This document shows positions 1-12,025 of a DNA stretch of 64,000 nt, piece by piece. Source of the DNA: Eonycteris spelaea (taxonomy: Eukaryota > Chordata > Mammalia > Chiroptera > Pteropodidae); the NCBI GenBank assembly GCA_003508835.1, contig PUFA01000077.1, forward strand, positions 2,184,001 through 2,248,000, given 5' to 3'. The translations under genes were made by a program, and so were the position numbers. Each line of letters starts with the position of its first letter. Position 1 is the stretch's first letter. The notes beneath the pieces were generated by a model. That model had not been told where the DNA came from, ran no database searches, and saw only the letters and a list, made by a program, of their open reading frames with translations.

Positions 1-64
1 CAAAGCCATCCAGAAAAACTCGCTGTTTCCCCCTTACTCATAGACAACACTTCTAACACCAGAG

Positions 65-89
65 GTGTGTGTGTGGGTGGGGGGGGGGG
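65..89. repeat. GT repeat joined to an 11-base G run
   Basis: A short GT run (65-75) passes into 'gggtgg' and a run of 11 G. It lies near the left end of LTR copy 1. Confidence 0.8.
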
Positions 90-750
90 TGTTCCCCACA
101 GCAACCAATTCTCTGACACCAGCTGTGTGTCCTGAAATTTCATTCAGTTCTGACACTCACTGGGGCTAGAGCAGAATCCACAAGTTAAGGGCTCAGTCCC
201 ACAACACTGTCTCCAACCTCAGATGGCAAGCAGTCGGTCCCTGAGTTGCACAAAACTTCTGTCTGACATGGTTACAAACGGGCGGTTCCCAAGACCTCCT
301 CCATGGATGTGATTATTTGCTAGACCAGCTCACAGAACTCAGGGAAACATTTACCTATATTTACCAATATATTATATAATAAAAGATATGATAAAGGATA
401 CAGAGGAACAGCCAGATGAAGAGATACACAGAGCGAGGTTTAGAAGAGCCCCAAGCCCAGGGGCTTCTGTCCTGTGCAGCTGGAGTATACCACCTGCCCA
501 CACACAGATATATGTTCACCAACCTGGAAGCTCTCAGAACTCCATACTTCTGGAATTTTCACAGATGCTTCATTATACAGGTATGATCAATCGTTAACTC
601 AATCTCTAGCCCCTCTCCTCTTGCCAGAGGATAGAGGGGAAGCTGAAATTTCCAGGCTTCTAATCATGATTTGGTTTTTCTGGTGACCAGCCCCATCTTG
701 AAGTTACCCAGGAGCCCAGCAAGAATCATCTCATTAGAACAGAAGACACT

Positions 751-915
751 CTTATTACCTAGGAAATTCTAAGGGATTTAGAAGCTGTGTGTGGGGAACC
801 AAGCCCAAAGACCAAATATTAAAACAAAAGAGGTGCCTAGTGCTCTTATCCTTTAGGAAATTATAAGGGTTTTAGGAGCTATGTGCCAGGAACCATGAGC
901 GGAGACCAATACATT
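751..915. repeat. Imperfect tandem duplication inside LTR copy 1
   Basis: The block from 'cttattacctaggaaatt' to 'accaaatatta' recurs 93 bp downstream, starting at 844 as 'cttatcctttaggaaatta' and running to 'accaataca'. The two units are clearly diverged. Copy 2 of the LTR has only one such block, so the duplication is specific to this copy or its subfamily. Confidence 0.65.
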
Positions 916-935
916 TTTTTTTTTTCTATTATCTC

Positions 936-1095
936 ACAGAAGACTTCTACAAGCCAAGGAGAGCATCATGAGGAAAAACCAAACGTGCTGATACCTTGAA
1001 CTTGATCTTGGAGCCTCCAGAACTGTAGAAAAATTAGTTTCTGTTGTTTTAGCCACCCAGACTGTGGTATTTTGCTTTGGCAGCTCAAACAACTT
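936..1095 (+). mobile_element. MLT1-type MaLR LTR, 3' part
   Basis: It shows the typical MLT1 3' order: 'ctacaagccaaggagag', 'accttgaacttgatcttgga', 'cctccagaactgta', 'tttctgttgtttta', 'gccacccagactgtggtatt'. The 5' half is missing. LTR copy 1 abuts the break, as if it inserted into this older LTR, but the other half would lie outside the window. Confidence 0.8.
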
Positions 1096-1189
1096 ATTCA
1101 ATTTATGTATAGATATATATAGAGACATCTTTGTCCCTCTCTCACACACCATGACAAAGCATTTTAAAACAGAATATATGAAGAGCATT

Positions 1190-2180
1190 TGTAAATATTC
1201 AAGAAAGAAATTTTTTAAATAGACAAATAACTGAATTGGGCAATTCCCAAAGAATAAATCAAATGCCAGTAAATAAATATCCAAAAAGATGTTCAGCCCC
1301 ATTATGTCTTCTTCTGGAGCTGCCTCTGCTCTACTGACCAAGCCTTGTCTCTCTACCACTTCTCAGCATGTTACTGTCCATCCCAGCTCTCCCTGTCATT
1401 ATACCCACATCAAGTGTCCAGACAGTCCTACGCATAACGGAGGTACTAAATAACCATTGGGGACGATGTAGTAGTGTTCTGAGGTGGAGAAAAAACTGGT
1501 TTTAAGATAATTCAATCCAAAAAGCTATCATCATGGTTCCAAAAAATCACAAAAGAGGAAGACAAATTAGCTCTAGTAAGTAAAAGAGAGAAATATTCAT
1601 CACAAGTAATGACAGAAATGAAAATCAAAAGACAATAGGGCTACTTTTCACAGGTTTGCATATTATGCAAACGAAAAGCTAGAAAGCCTTGCTACCTGGA
1701 GTGCAGTAAAATGTATTTTCAGTTTGTCAGTGGCATTACCAGTTGGTAAACACAATTTGGCAATGCATTCCATGTCATAAACCCTAAGGAACAAGTCAAA
1801 AATGGAAAACACCAGGTGAAAGGCAATATTTACAATTATGGTATTGGCAATAGCCAAAAATTAGAAATACCCTCAAATAACCAATAATAAAGGAATCATC
1901 CCATAAACTACAAAACATTTGCTTAAGGAAATAACATAGATACACCAAAAATGGCAAATATAAAGACCAAATATCAATATAAAGTTAACATAGATGCATA
2001 AACTAGGATATTAAATTATATATGCATGATGATTATAGCAACGTAAACACATACAAATAAAGACAGACTAGAATACATAAAAAATCAGTTTTAGGATTTG
2101 TTTCCCTCTTTCTTTTTCACTATTTCAAAATTTCAAAATTTTTGTGTTGCGTATTTCTTAAATAATTAAAAATTTTATTG
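1190..2180 (+). mobile_element. L1M (L1ME/L1M4-like) 3' end, interrupted
   Basis: Bases 1190-1305 resemble the end of L1 ORF2 ('tagacaaataactgaattgg', 'gatgttcagcccc'). Bases 1500-2180 continue with old L1 3' sequence ('aacaatttggcaatgcat'-type blocks, 'aatagccaaaaattagaaat', 'ccaataataaagg'). Bases 1306-1500 do not match and may be an unrecognised insertion. All frames are broken. Confidence 0.6.
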
Positions 2181-2239
2181 AGGAAAATGAGACATTATAT
2201 ATTTATATACAGGAATCCCACGATAAAGACTTAGATATT

Positions 2240-2475
2240 AATAAAAACAGCTGACACTTTCTGAAATCTTACTAGTGCCACCACTATGGTTCAGTGCTTT
2301 ACATGAACTGTCCCATTTAGTGCTCCAAAAACCCAGTGAAGTAAATAGAATTTTCTTCTTTAAAGTAATAGATGAGAACATGGAGACCCAACAGGTAGAG
2401 CAACCCATCCAAGAGCATAGTCAGCAAGTAGTTGCCAAAAAGAAGGCTAGCTGCCCGCTGAGGAACACGCCTCCT
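2240..2475 (-). mobile_element. MIR SINE
   Basis: The plus strand reads the complement of MIR: 'cagtgctttacatgaactgt', then 'agatgagaacatggagaccc', then 'gtagagcaacccatccaaga'. It is a diverged, nearly full-length copy. Confidence 0.7.
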
Positions 2476-2859
2476 TTTCTATAAGGGAGAATCATGGTGA
2501 GGAAGCAGCTGCTGAGCCAGAGGGACATTTCCCAGCACACTCACTTCCCTGCATCTAGCTGGAGCCATCTTACTAGAAGGCATACAACAAGCACATCCTG
2601 TGATCTGTCCTCTGCAGGGCAAACACTGATCACCTACTCTAGGGGATTGGTTCTATAAATTAGTCAAAAGTCTGAAACTAAGATGAGTGATTAACAGATA
2701 TAACTGCCTCTTTATTTTTTAAAAACTGGTGGTAAAAGGTGGTAATACCATTCTTCACCAATTCTAGTGCCAACATTTGAAAAAAAGTTACTTTCTAGAA
2801 TTGAAAAGCATGTCAGGAAACGGGCAGTTTCCTATCCTCCTGGGGAAAAGTCAGGAGAT

Positions 2860-3185
2860 GCCCCATTCTAGAACTCTGTACAATCCTTGAACCCAGGAAT
2901 TCCTTTGGAAATTACCTTACTGAAATGAGGAATGTGAATAATAATATACAGCAATAGTATTGTTTATCTCAGAAATTTTGATGAGGGAGTAGAAACCACC
3001 TAAATATCCAGCTATAAGGAAGTGGACAAATTATACTTTGGCTGCACAACAAGTTACTATGCAGCTATTTTAAATTATGTTGCAAAAGAATAATTAACAG
3101 CACGGAATGATCATGATATATTATACAGTGTGATTCCATTCTTACTGTGTTTTAAAAACACGTCTATATCAAGCATGAATTTGTT
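2860..3185 (+). mobile_element. L1M 3' fragment
   Basis: It contains the L1M 3' series 'cacctaaatatccagctata', 'gaagtggacaaattatac', 'ttactatgcagctatttt' and 'cagtgtgattccattctt'. The segment at 4130-4305 may be the rest of the same insertion, split by about 950 bp of other sequence. Confidence 0.6.
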
Positions 3186-3336
3186 TATTCCATACAGGTG
3201 CAAGAACTATCACATTTCCTTATTTTTCTAAATTGGATGAAAGCTGGCTTAGAGTTCTGCCTTGCCTGGCTGAAAGGAAGAACTGTGTCAGGAACTGTTG
3301 GTACCTCACCACAATCCCACCCAATCCCTGCGTGCG

Positions 3337-3374
3337 CACACACACACACACCACACACACACACACATACACAC
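3337..3374. repeat. (CA)n microsatellite
   Basis: An interrupted CA dinucleotide run with one CC break. Confidence 0.9.
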
Positions 3375-3419
3375 TTTATCTGGATCTTCCCAGGGCTGAT
3401 GTGGTGCCAAGAAGTGGAA

Positions 3420-4130
3420 AAGGTACCTACCATTAGACCATAGTTGTCGCCTCAGTTGCCTTCAAACTATACCTTGATATTGACAAGGGCTGCAGTGGTG
3501 GAGCTGAGAACAGAGGTCCCCTCATAGCCCTGGACTCGTCAGAGGCTTGGCTACAGGAGGTCTCTGCTGCTTCCCTTGAAACAGTGCCATTCGAGGTTCT
3601 GTCTGCAGGGACATACCACCAGAGGGTTTGCCACTTGGGGGTACTGGGTGGGAGGAGTGCAGGTCTTGGACGTTTAGAGAACCCATGCCATCCTCTCCTC
3701 CCAACCTCTCTTGGAAATGTTGGCTCCCTTCTGAGGCCATTCCTCCCCCTCTAAATTTAAGCTCCAATTTCTCTCTCTCCTCCCCATAGGACAATTCTCC
3801 CTAATTCCATGATAAATCGAATCTTCCAAAGTAAGGCCTTGGTTGATTCTTTCTTCAATGACCCCTTAAGGCCCAAATGAACTGCAATCTCCACTCCTCA
3901 AGCCCAATCCACATACACATGCACACTCATACTCAAAGACACACACAAAGCCCACACAGGTGAGCTTCAACCTTAGAATACAGAGGCAAGAGTGGTTTTT
4001 ATAGTTGTTTTTTTTTTTTCTCAGAAGTATGTGTGTGTTGAGAAAAGAGAATAGAAATGGAAGCAATAGAATGGGAGAAGGAGGAAAATTAATTATATTT
4101 TTATTCTCTTGGACCTAAGCAGTGAGAACA
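3420..4130. other. No recognised feature
   Basis: It lies between two L1M fragments and may be the material that separated them. I recognise no repeat family or gene, only short T and CA-like runs. Confidence 0.4.
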
Positions 4131-4305
4131 AGTTGTCAAAACCGCTAAATATGCGAGCATTAAAAAGGCTAAAAGATGCTACAAGTGCTGTTCTCTGAGT
4201 GCTGAAATTACAGGAAAATTCTTATTTTCTTCTTGTAGTTATTATGATTTTCTAAATTTTTCTACAATTAACATAGGTCACTTTATAATTTTAAAAATGC
4301 AATTT
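4130..4305 (+). mobile_element. L1M extreme 3' fragment
   Basis: 'ttctaaatttttctacaatt' followed by 'aacataggtcactttataat' matches the end of old L1M 3' UTRs, which typically read 'ttttctacaatgaacatgta'. Confidence 0.5.
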
Positions 4306-5925
4306 ATTTTTTCCATGCTAAGATATCAACGGTATTTTTTTTGTAATTCCTTACTATCCTTATTGATATGTGAATGTATTTTTTAAACAAAGAACAACTA
4401 GAAAGCAATAAGAATTACTTTACTGAAGGGCACAGATCATTGCTATAAAGGCATTTTGAAAAAACAGAAATGAGAACAAAATTCAAAAAAATGTTTTTTT
4501 TTAAGTGATAGCTTCACAGGAATCAGCGTGTAACTTTCCAAGGTGACTAAGCTAATGTTAACACTGATTTTTGGGTGTAAACATTTGAACTGATTGCTTT
4601 GCTTGATTGATTTAAATTTTTTTTAATTTAAAAAACCTCTCCCTAGAGAGGTTTCAAACTTGTTTCCACACATGGAGGTGTGCACCCACATTGTGAGTAC
4701 AAGTCTCTATCGTTAGGGAAACAATGTATAGCCATCCCCGACTCAAAGCACAATCCCATAGGAGACGGGTAAACAGATGGCACTGAGTTCTACAAGAATC
4801 ACTGTTATCTTCCATTTTTCCCCTTTTAGAATCAGAGATTCTCTCTTGCCAACTGTCAACAGATCAACCACCAAGTAGGAATAGAGATGGTGATGATCCC
4901 ATAAAAGCCAGCAGCCCCATAGAGACGCCTGGAATAGTGTGAATCCCATCACCCCCACTTCACTTTCCATTCTAGAGACATTCTATTTCAATGCTCTCTC
5001 CTCCTTTTCATGCTTTTTTCCTATCTGGGCACTCATCCAGACATTAAAATTTGTGTTCTCCTTTAAGAACTCTCCATCACAAAGCCATCATTACCTGGGC
5101 TCCTAGCACAGATAACTTTAGAGACTGTGATTCACAAGTACCCTGCGGGGAGATGGAGGTGGATGAAAAACAAAAGTAATAAACAAAAGGTATTCAGCAA
5201 CATTTTCCCGCAGAATGCAACCCATGTTGGGCCCATCTGATTCAGGAATACCTAGTCCTCATTAAAATCCATGGGTCATTTGATATAAATGTATTTAAGG
5301 GGGCTCATGTCTTGTTTTCCTCTTTCTCAAGTTGCCTTAGTCACCCTGAAATCATGTCCAGGTTTTCAAGTACAAGAAGGCAATGCTACAGGCCCGTAGA
5401 ATGAACTCATCTGCTAGTCACTGGCTCCAAGTTCAGGTCCTGTCTCCTGCCTGGGTTCTGCATGCCCTTGGTTTTCAGAGCAGATCCTATTCATAGGCAG
5501 CCCAGAGAGAATGTACACGTGAGACACTGAGCAGACAGACCTGGCTCCAACAGTCTTCCACAGTCTTGGTTTGCAGCTGCAGCCAGGATAGCAGTGTTCA
5601 GAACATGGTTCTCAATCCGAACTAATAGACTGTGAGGTCCTGAGGGTTATATCTTTAATTAATTCAATATTAATTGAGAGCTACTATTTGCCAAGCGCTG
5701 TTTTTATTTGTCTCTGTAACAGCAGCCTTAGTCATAATAAGCATACAACAGTGTTTGCGTCAATGGATTGATATTTCCCAATTAGAGTGTGAGCTCTAAG
5801 AAGTTGGGACTTGAACTGGACATATCTGGGTGCTTAAAAACTTTTGGTGAAGTGATGCATGGATTAATGAATTGGTGAGTAAAAATAAGTATCGATTCTC
5901 GCAAAAAAGTTGTAATGGACAGTGG
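4306..5925. other. No recognised gene; weak MIR-like trace
   Basis: This is AT-rich single-copy-looking DNA. Around 5655-5760 there is a weak MIR-like stretch ('ttaattgagagctactattt', 'gccaagcgctg'). Nothing else is supported. Confidence 0.4.
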
Positions 5926-5929
5926 TGGA

Positions 5930-6110
5930 ACATAGCATGTTTACGCAATGCAAATATCTGGCATTTGGTGTCAGACCGAATTCAGATTCAGCTTATTTTC
6001 CCGAGTTTTGGTTTCCCATATCTAAAAGAAAATAATAATATTCATCTGACTGACATGTGAAGATTTAATGAGTTAACAAACATTAAACGCTTGGCCTATT
6101 TAAAGAATTT
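5930..6110 (+). mobile_element. MIR SINE
   Basis: The forward MIR order is visible: 'gtgtcagaccgaattcagat', 'ttggtttcccatatctaaaa', 'gaagatttaatgagttaaca'. Confidence 0.7.
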
Positions 6111-6164
6111 AAGTGCCTGATTCTTTCTAAAGGGTCACAGATGCTCGTGTTCCACCTCTAACTT

Positions 6165-6290
6165 CTGTTTCTGAATCTCTGTTTATTATTTTTAAAGTGA
6201 GGATAATGATGCCTCTTTCATAATGGTGCTGTGAGCTAGACTGCTGCAGAAAGTTCCTGAAACCATGCTCAACATTTCCCCAATTTCATT
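6165..6290 (+). mobile_element. MIR SINE fragment
   Basis: A short piece matching the MIR core: 'aaagtgaggataatgatgcc' then 'tggtgctgtgagc'. Confidence 0.45.
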
Positions 6291-6419
6291 AGGAGGCTAT
6301 GGGTGGGGCTAGAGGAAAGAAAGGAGTGGATTAGACTTTGTTAAGAACCTTAGTGCGTGTGTTTCTTAGTCATTAACACTTCAACAACCTCCTGGAAAAG
6401 GAGGCTGTAACAGTGACCG

Positions 6420-6800
6420 GTTGTACCCTAAAATTCATGCTTCTCTCTCCCTCAAGGCTAGAATCCCTGGGTTTTAACACATGGGTGCTCAGAAGAAAAC
6501 TACATTTCCCAGCATTTTGCAGCTAGCTGCGCCATGTGACTGAGCTCTAGTCAATGAATTATGATCAGCAATGGTGAAATATACTTCTAGGTCCTGCATT
6601 TATAGGGGACGGATGTGTGTGCTCCCCTTCTTTCTCACTCCCTATATGAGACTCAGACATAGTGGGAGCCATCTTGGACAAGAACACTGCCCTTTGAATA
6701 GCAGCCTAAGTCCCTGAGCCCTGGAGAAACCCTGTCAATCCCTGAATGCTGAGAGAGAAATGAACATCTTTAAAACACTGATAATTTAGATCTTTGTTAT
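6420..6800 (+). mobile_element. Ancient LTR-like interspersed repeat, family not assigned
   Basis: It contains 'ctacatttcccagcattttg', 'cagctagctgcgccatgtga', 'gggagccatcttggac' and 'ctgagagagaaatgaac', an order I associate with old mammalian MLT/MER-type repeats. The repeat at 16365-16750 looks like the same family in the other orientation. Confidence 0.45.
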
Positions 6801-7584
6801 TATAGAGGAAAGTAAATCTGCTCTCAAACAAGGTATCATGAGATCTGTGAATATCTAGGCCTTGTTAATGCCAAATCCTCACCTCAGGCACTTTTTAAGC
6901 CTCCCCACAAGGGCTCTCAGGCACCAGGCAAGCCTGCCTGCCTATGCTCTTACCTGCCTGCCTACTCACAGATTTAAAGTCCCCAGCTGCATCATGGACT
7001 ACGAGTCAGAAAGCCCCTTCCAAGGCCAAACTTGTCCATGAAGCCCCCACCCCGGCCTGCCCCAAGATGATGGTAGCTCTCCGGGATCTCTCCCTTGCCT
7101 GAGTTCCACAGTCGCTGACCAGACCACCTGTCACTGGGGCTCAACCCCACTGTTTTCTAGCCCATACGTTTTCACTTCATTTTGTTGAATGTCCTTCCTC
7201 CTTAACAGCAGACTCATTAACAGCAGAAGCATATTTTAGACAGTATAATCAGATTTTTCTATCTTTATCTTATTTTGGAAGTAATCTATAACCATGAATC
7301 ATCATGATCCGAACTCCCAAAACACTTGGAGACTTTAGTGATTTGTTTATGTATCTTCGTAAATCGTGATGTCCTCAAAAGCAAAAAAGTGGCATAATAA
7401 CCTCTGCATCCACAGCACCTGATTCACGCATGTGCTTCCGTAATGCTTATTGATAGATGGATAAATAAATCTTGGTGGGTGTTAACATCTAAAATAATGC
7501 CTTGTACTTAATGCCCAGATGGCTCTAATGTGTTAATGTGGGTGTTGCCAAGGCAGAAAGCTTTTTGATCTTTGGGTTTGGTAT
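6800..7584. other. Mostly unassigned; possible L2 fragment
   Basis: Bases about 7330-7465 look like a worn L2 3' end ('tctgcatccacagcacctga', 'gtgcttccgtaatgctta'). The rest carries no recognised feature. Confidence 0.35.
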
Positions 7585-8115
7585 TTATGTGAGTTAAAAC
7601 ATTTTCATCTGCAAGCAATAGAGGCTTGACAAACTTACTTGTGCAAAAAAAAAAAAAGGGGGGGGCGGATTTTATTCTTATATAACAGGGAAGTCAAATA
7701 AGTGACTTCAGACATTGCTAGACCCAGAGATCGAAATAAGTTCTCAGGACTCTGTCTCTCTCTCTCTCTCCATGTCTTAGACATATCTTTCTATAGTGTC
7801 ATTCCATGATGGCTTTCAGTAGCCCAAGACATAGCCCAGTAACCCAGCTGCTAACAAAAAAACAAGTTCCTTCATATCGATATCAAAAGGGGTTAGGGAG
7901 TGTTTTTGATTGATGGGCGCAGCCTGGGACACATGTCTATTCTTGAATCACTATGGCCAAGAGGTTTGGGTATTTTGCTGGACATAACTAGGTCACATGC
8001 CTACCGCTGCATCTAGAAGAGAAGGCTAACTGCGTTAGCACCACCCAAGTCCAAGAGAAGAAAGGGTAATATTACCAGAAGAGGAAAGGATATAAAACAG
8101 ACAAACCAACAGATG
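7585..8115. mobile_element. Ancient interspersed repeat, family not assigned
   Basis: It has a familiar eutherian repeat order: 'catctgcaagcaatagagg', a T-rich 'gattttattct', 'ggactctgtctctctctc', 'aggtcacatgcctacc', 'ttaccagaagaggaaagg', 'accaacagatg'. I know the pattern but cannot name the family. It contains the A/G homopolymer pair at 7645-7665. Confidence 0.45.
7645..7665. repeat. A13-G8 homopolymer junction
   Basis: Thirteen A followed directly by eight G. A (TC)n run of about 16 bp lies 90 bp downstream at 7755-7770. Confidence 0.9.
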
Positions 8116-8945
8116 TTTATCACTATCCGGTAGCTGATACCTCCTCCTAGATTGCTGCCCAAAGCTTTTGCCCATGCTATTCTGGATTTCTCCTTACTAT
8201 CTTCTTGCCACTGTTATTATCCTGCAGTCACCTTGAAACATTTCCTCAGTATCTCCTCTTGCCCCAGCCCCTCCATGCACTGTCAAACTGTGGTTAGAAG
8301 TTGACCAACCGGAAAAGGAATAGGCATTCCAGGACTTGGGAAGCTTCTTTGCCTCCTGACTACCTCACCCCTAGGGTCTAGGATAATTGGAACAAGTCCC
8401 TGGTAATGGCACACAAGGGGACTCTGATTCTAGGCATTCCTTTCTAGTAGAGAAAAAAATTCAGTTTGACCTTATTGACTGACCCCATCAGCCTGTCAAG
8501 AAAGCACTTGGTAATTACTCTAACCAAGCAATTTGCTTTTTAATTGAGATCAGAGCTATTCTCCAAAATCTTCAAAAGGCACTGGGTTGCTGCAGCCACT
8601 GTGCAAAGATGGACTCTGACCCACACGAGAATCTCAAGGTGTCTGTGCTCTTAGTTCACCAAAGTTTCCAGGGCTTATTGAACACAGCTCGTTCTCAGCT
8701 GGAGAAAAGCCTTTCAAGGTTGTCCATTGAGTGGTTCAAAAATGAATTCTGAATATAATTCTGCCTGAGAGACACCCTACCCTTTTCCATGCCCTAGCCA
8801 CTTTCTACCAAATCAACCAGGCTAGACTTTGCGCAAGACTTCCTGAAGTCCTTCGGCTTGCCTGAGTAATCCCTGGGGCCACATCTTCCTCTGCTTTCGA
8901 AACTCTAAGCCCTTTCTAGGGTATCTTTAACACTCCTATGATCTT
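8116..8945. other. No recognised feature
   Basis: Unique-looking sequence. No repeat family, RNA or coding signal is recognised. Confidence 0.4.
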
Positions 8946-8949
8946 GTTT

Positions 8950-9200
8950 CGTTATTAATATGAACCTATAACTTCACAGTTTGCAAATCACTATTCCCAG
9001 GCATTTTGTATGCAGTCACAACAGCAATGAGAGATAAATATTACCTTCATGCCCTGAGAAATGAGAAAACTGAGGCTCAAAAAGGCTTATGTAACGGCTT
9101 AAGGCCACATTGCTAGTAAGTGGCAGAGCCAGGTCTCAAACCCATTTCCTCTTACTACAAATTCGTTGCCTTTCTTCACATAACACACTGCCTCTAATTT
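8950..9200 (-). mobile_element. MIR SINE
   Basis: A near full-length reverse MIR: 'gagaaaactgaggctcaaaa', 'ttgctagtaagtggcagagc', 'caggtctcaaaccca'. The match to the MIR core is good. Confidence 0.85.
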
Positions 9201-9249
9201 ATATTCCCTTTGATAATCTCGACACCACCCACCCCCCAAACCCCCAACC

Positions 9250-9360
9250 CCTAATAAGTCAGTAATCTTCTTGAGGACAGGAGGCAAGTCTTTTCGCTCT
9301 TGGGTTCTACCTGCAGAAAAGCCTAGCACAGCACTGTGCATAAGGTGGGCATTCCAACAT
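9250..9360 (+). mobile_element. L2 LINE 3' fragment
   Basis: It resembles the forward L2 3' region: 'cttcttgaggacaggaggca', 'tctacctgcag', 'agcctagcacagcactgtgc'. Confidence 0.5.
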
Positions 9361-9519
9361 AACTTGTCAGCTGAGGAAATGGGTACTTGGCTGCTGTGAG
9401 CTGGGTCACCTTGGGGATTCACAGGGTGGTGCACACAGAAGGGCTGTTTGCTCACTAGCATCTGGAGGATGTGCAAAGTGATGCCTTCATCTAAATGTGA
9501 TTAGAATTGATGATTTACA

Positions 9520-9640
9520 TATCCATTCATTTAGCCGATTCTTGTCTTCCAAGTACCGGGTAGAGTGATAGCTGCCAGCTATCCACTAGCAAATGAAACA
9601 CACAATTCCAGCCCTGAGGAGCTGCTACCTCTGTGCAGCC
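9520..9640 (-). mobile_element. L2 LINE 3' fragment
   Basis: The reverse L2 3' end is visible: 'tccattcatttagccgattc', 'ttccaagtaccgggtagag', 'ccagccctgaggagctgcta'. Confidence 0.55.
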
Positions 9641-9694
9641 TTAGAATCAAATAGGTATAATCTAATGATGAGCTAGCTGTTCATTGTTTTCACC

Positions 9695-10270
9695 TGTATT
9701 AGTTTTTATTGCTGCAGAACAAATTATCACAAACTTAGCAGTTTAAAGCAACACCCACTTATTAACTCATAGTTCTAGATTTCAGAAAACTGTGCAGACT
9801 CAACTGGGTTCTTTGCTGAAGGTCTGGCAAAGCGAAAATCAAGGTGCCAGCCAGGATGAACTATTATCTGAAGATTCTGGGGAAGAATCTACCTTGGAGC
9901 TCATCCTAGTTTTAGGCAGAATCTAGTTCTTTGGGGCTCTAGGACTGAGGTCCTTATTTTCTTGCTGGCTGTCAGCTAGGAGTTGCTCTCAACTGCTAGA
10001 GGTCTCCCTTAGAACTTTTCCATGTGAACACATCCATCTTCAAATCTCTGCTGTCCTCTTTTGCTACCAGCTGGAGAAATCTTTCTGCTCTTAAAAGGTT
10101 CATGTGATTAGGTCAGGACCACCAAGCTTCTTATAGTCAGTTGTGTAATATAGCATAACATAATTATGGAATAATGTCATCATATTCACAGGTTCCACCC
10201 ATACCCAGAGAAGAGGAGATTATACAAAGGCATCGATCATTGGGTGGCATCTTAGATTCTGCCTACCACA
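9695..10270 (-). mobile_element. MLT1-type MaLR LTR, complete
   Basis: The reverse copy starts TGTATTAG on the plus strand, runs through 'acaaattatcacaaacttag' and 'aatcaaggtgccagccagga', and ends 'tggcatcttagattctgcct' plus ACCACA. At 576 bp, with terminal TG...CA, it fits a full-length solo LTR of an older MLT1 subfamily. Confidence 0.85.
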
Positions 10271-10289
10271 TCCCTGTCCAGGTTTGGGA

Positions 10290-10705
10290 ATTTAGAACCT
10301 CACGTGGCCTTTTGTCACAGCCTAACAAGTGTTTTCCTGTCCGGTGTCATCCATGTTTAAGATATGACACACCTGTGTACCTTTACATACTCCAATCCCT
10401 CGGCTTGGAAGTTTCCCCTGCTTCTAGTTGCTCCAACAAAATCCTCTTCAAACTTCAAGACTCAAAGTCTTGAAGATCCTGTAATGGAGTCTTTCCAGCA
10501 CCCAGCCACCCATCAATCAATGTTACATACTCTTTTCTCTGTGTTTTTATGGCACCTCATCCAGACTAGTACAGTCTTAGTTACCAAACAGTGAGATCTC
10601 TGGTGGCAGAGTTTGCATTTCAGTCTTTCCTGGCCCGGGGCCGCCCACGGATCTTGACATAGAGTAGGTGCTTGGTAAATGTTTGTTGAATTGAATTGAA
10701 CTAGG
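10290..10705 (+). mobile_element. L2 LINE 3' end
   Basis: Forward L2: 'cctcggcttggaagtttccc', 'tcaagactcaaagtc', 'catagagtaggtgcttggta', ending in repeated 'ttgaattgaa'. The terminal repeat marks the true L2 3' end. Confidence 0.75.
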
Positions 10706-12020
10706 CATTCTCTCCTGTAATGGGGACCCATACTGGAAGAACAGAACAGACTCGAAACCTAGTTTAGGCATGAAACATCTGTAATTTTCGCCTCCTCAGC
10801 ACATATTTGTTTACATTCTGCTCACTGTGCCCCAATTTGCCGTGAGGGAACCATCACACTCCCACTTGCATTATGTGGTTCAGATGGGAATTACCGCACG
10901 ACCCCCCTTCACAGAGAGACTCGCCTGTGACAAAGGCTTTGCTACACCAGAACTGATTCCAAGAAGGACACAGTGCAGTTGGGCTGATGAGAGCCCTGCC
11001 ATCCTCACACTGAGACCTGTGGGAGCAGGCTTTCCTTTTCAAGTCATTCTTGTGGAGGTAGTAGGATAAAGGCTTAGAGCCCCTGGTGGCTTTCTCTGCT
11101 GGGGGAAACCTCCCACATAATATACAACACAGGGAAATATAGAACTAAGAGATGACAATAAAGAAATAGTGAGTCCTGAAGACTTCATAGCCTCTGGATT
11201 GAGCCACATCCAAAGCCTGCCATCCTCTGAGTTCGCCAAATAAACAAAATCTCTTTAGACTTAGCTTTCCACTGACACAACTACTTTCTCATTTATTAAT
11301 TCGAGTTGGGATTTTGTCATCTGAACCAGAAAAAAGTGGGGTGTCGGGATTGAAAGCAGCAGTGTGGTAAAATTTAAAAATAACAACCCCCCTCAGGGAC
11401 TAAACACCAGGGCATGGGATCTCTTAGCTCATTATTAGTCTCCCTGAAAACTGAACAAATGGGGCCATCAGGCACTGCAAGAGGAAATGTCACTTTGCCT
11501 CCAGCCTCTCCATTCTAACCTGCTGAGTCCTTCGCACCCTGTTTTGGAATCCAGAGAACATGAATTTTGGGGCTAATACTGTGGTGGGTGATGGGACAGA
11601 GAGTAATTACTATTCATAACCTTCAGGAGCAGCAATCTGAGTCTTGTGGCCAAGATTTTCTAAGGGACACCAGGTGTGCAATTTGCAAACAAATGACTAT
11701 CGATTACTCTGACCAGCTAATTATGAGCCTGCAATTTCCTTGTCCCTGAATTCCCTACCCCCACCCCAAGTGCCATACTGGAAGTCTCCCACAGGATCTC
11801 ATTTGTTTGCCTTCGAGTCATCTCTAGAGAGGACACTTTCCTCTCATCAGCCTTCTCAATGTCCTTCTCCAGCCTGCTGGCCTCTCCACAGCTGTGTCAC
11901 AAGATTTCAAAGGGGCTTTCAGCTTATTGCATAGTCAGCTCTTCCTCTGAGCCTTCCCCCACACCCATCATTGCCTCAGGGTGTTGGAACTTCGCTCAGA
12001 GCCGCTGACAGATCATTAAA
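10706..12020. other. No recognised feature
   Basis: Single-copy-looking sequence with no repeat I can assign. Short open frames on both strands lack recognisable domains. Confidence 0.4.
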
Positions 12021-12025
12021 GATCC

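Larger units (their letters stand above)
24..934 (-). mobile_element. Solo LTR of an ERV-type family, copy 1
   Basis: The element starts TG and ends CA, about 910 bp. It shares an ordered series of blocks with the segment at 40383-41527 and, at its left end, with 52575-52740: the 'gacacca' motifs, 'agatgaagagatac', 'ttcaccaacc.ggaagc', and 'ggaaatt.taagggttt'. Minus orientation is inferred because the reverse strand of copy 2 carries an AATAAA signal in the right place. No internal retroviral genes flank it, so it looks like a solo LTR. The family name is not assigned. An MLT1 3' part follows directly on the right. Confidence 0.7.

Noticed and set aside
934..1359. 141-codon open frame on the minus strand, the longest in the window
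   Set aside because: It runs across an MLT1 LTR end and L1M sequence, and the translation has no domain or coherent composition.
9099..9476. 125-codon minus-strand open frame
   Set aside because: It covers a MIR and L2 fragments; no recognisable protein.
10790..10815. U6 snRNA-like 'cagcacatat' match
   Set aside because: The rest of U6 is absent; the short match is chance.
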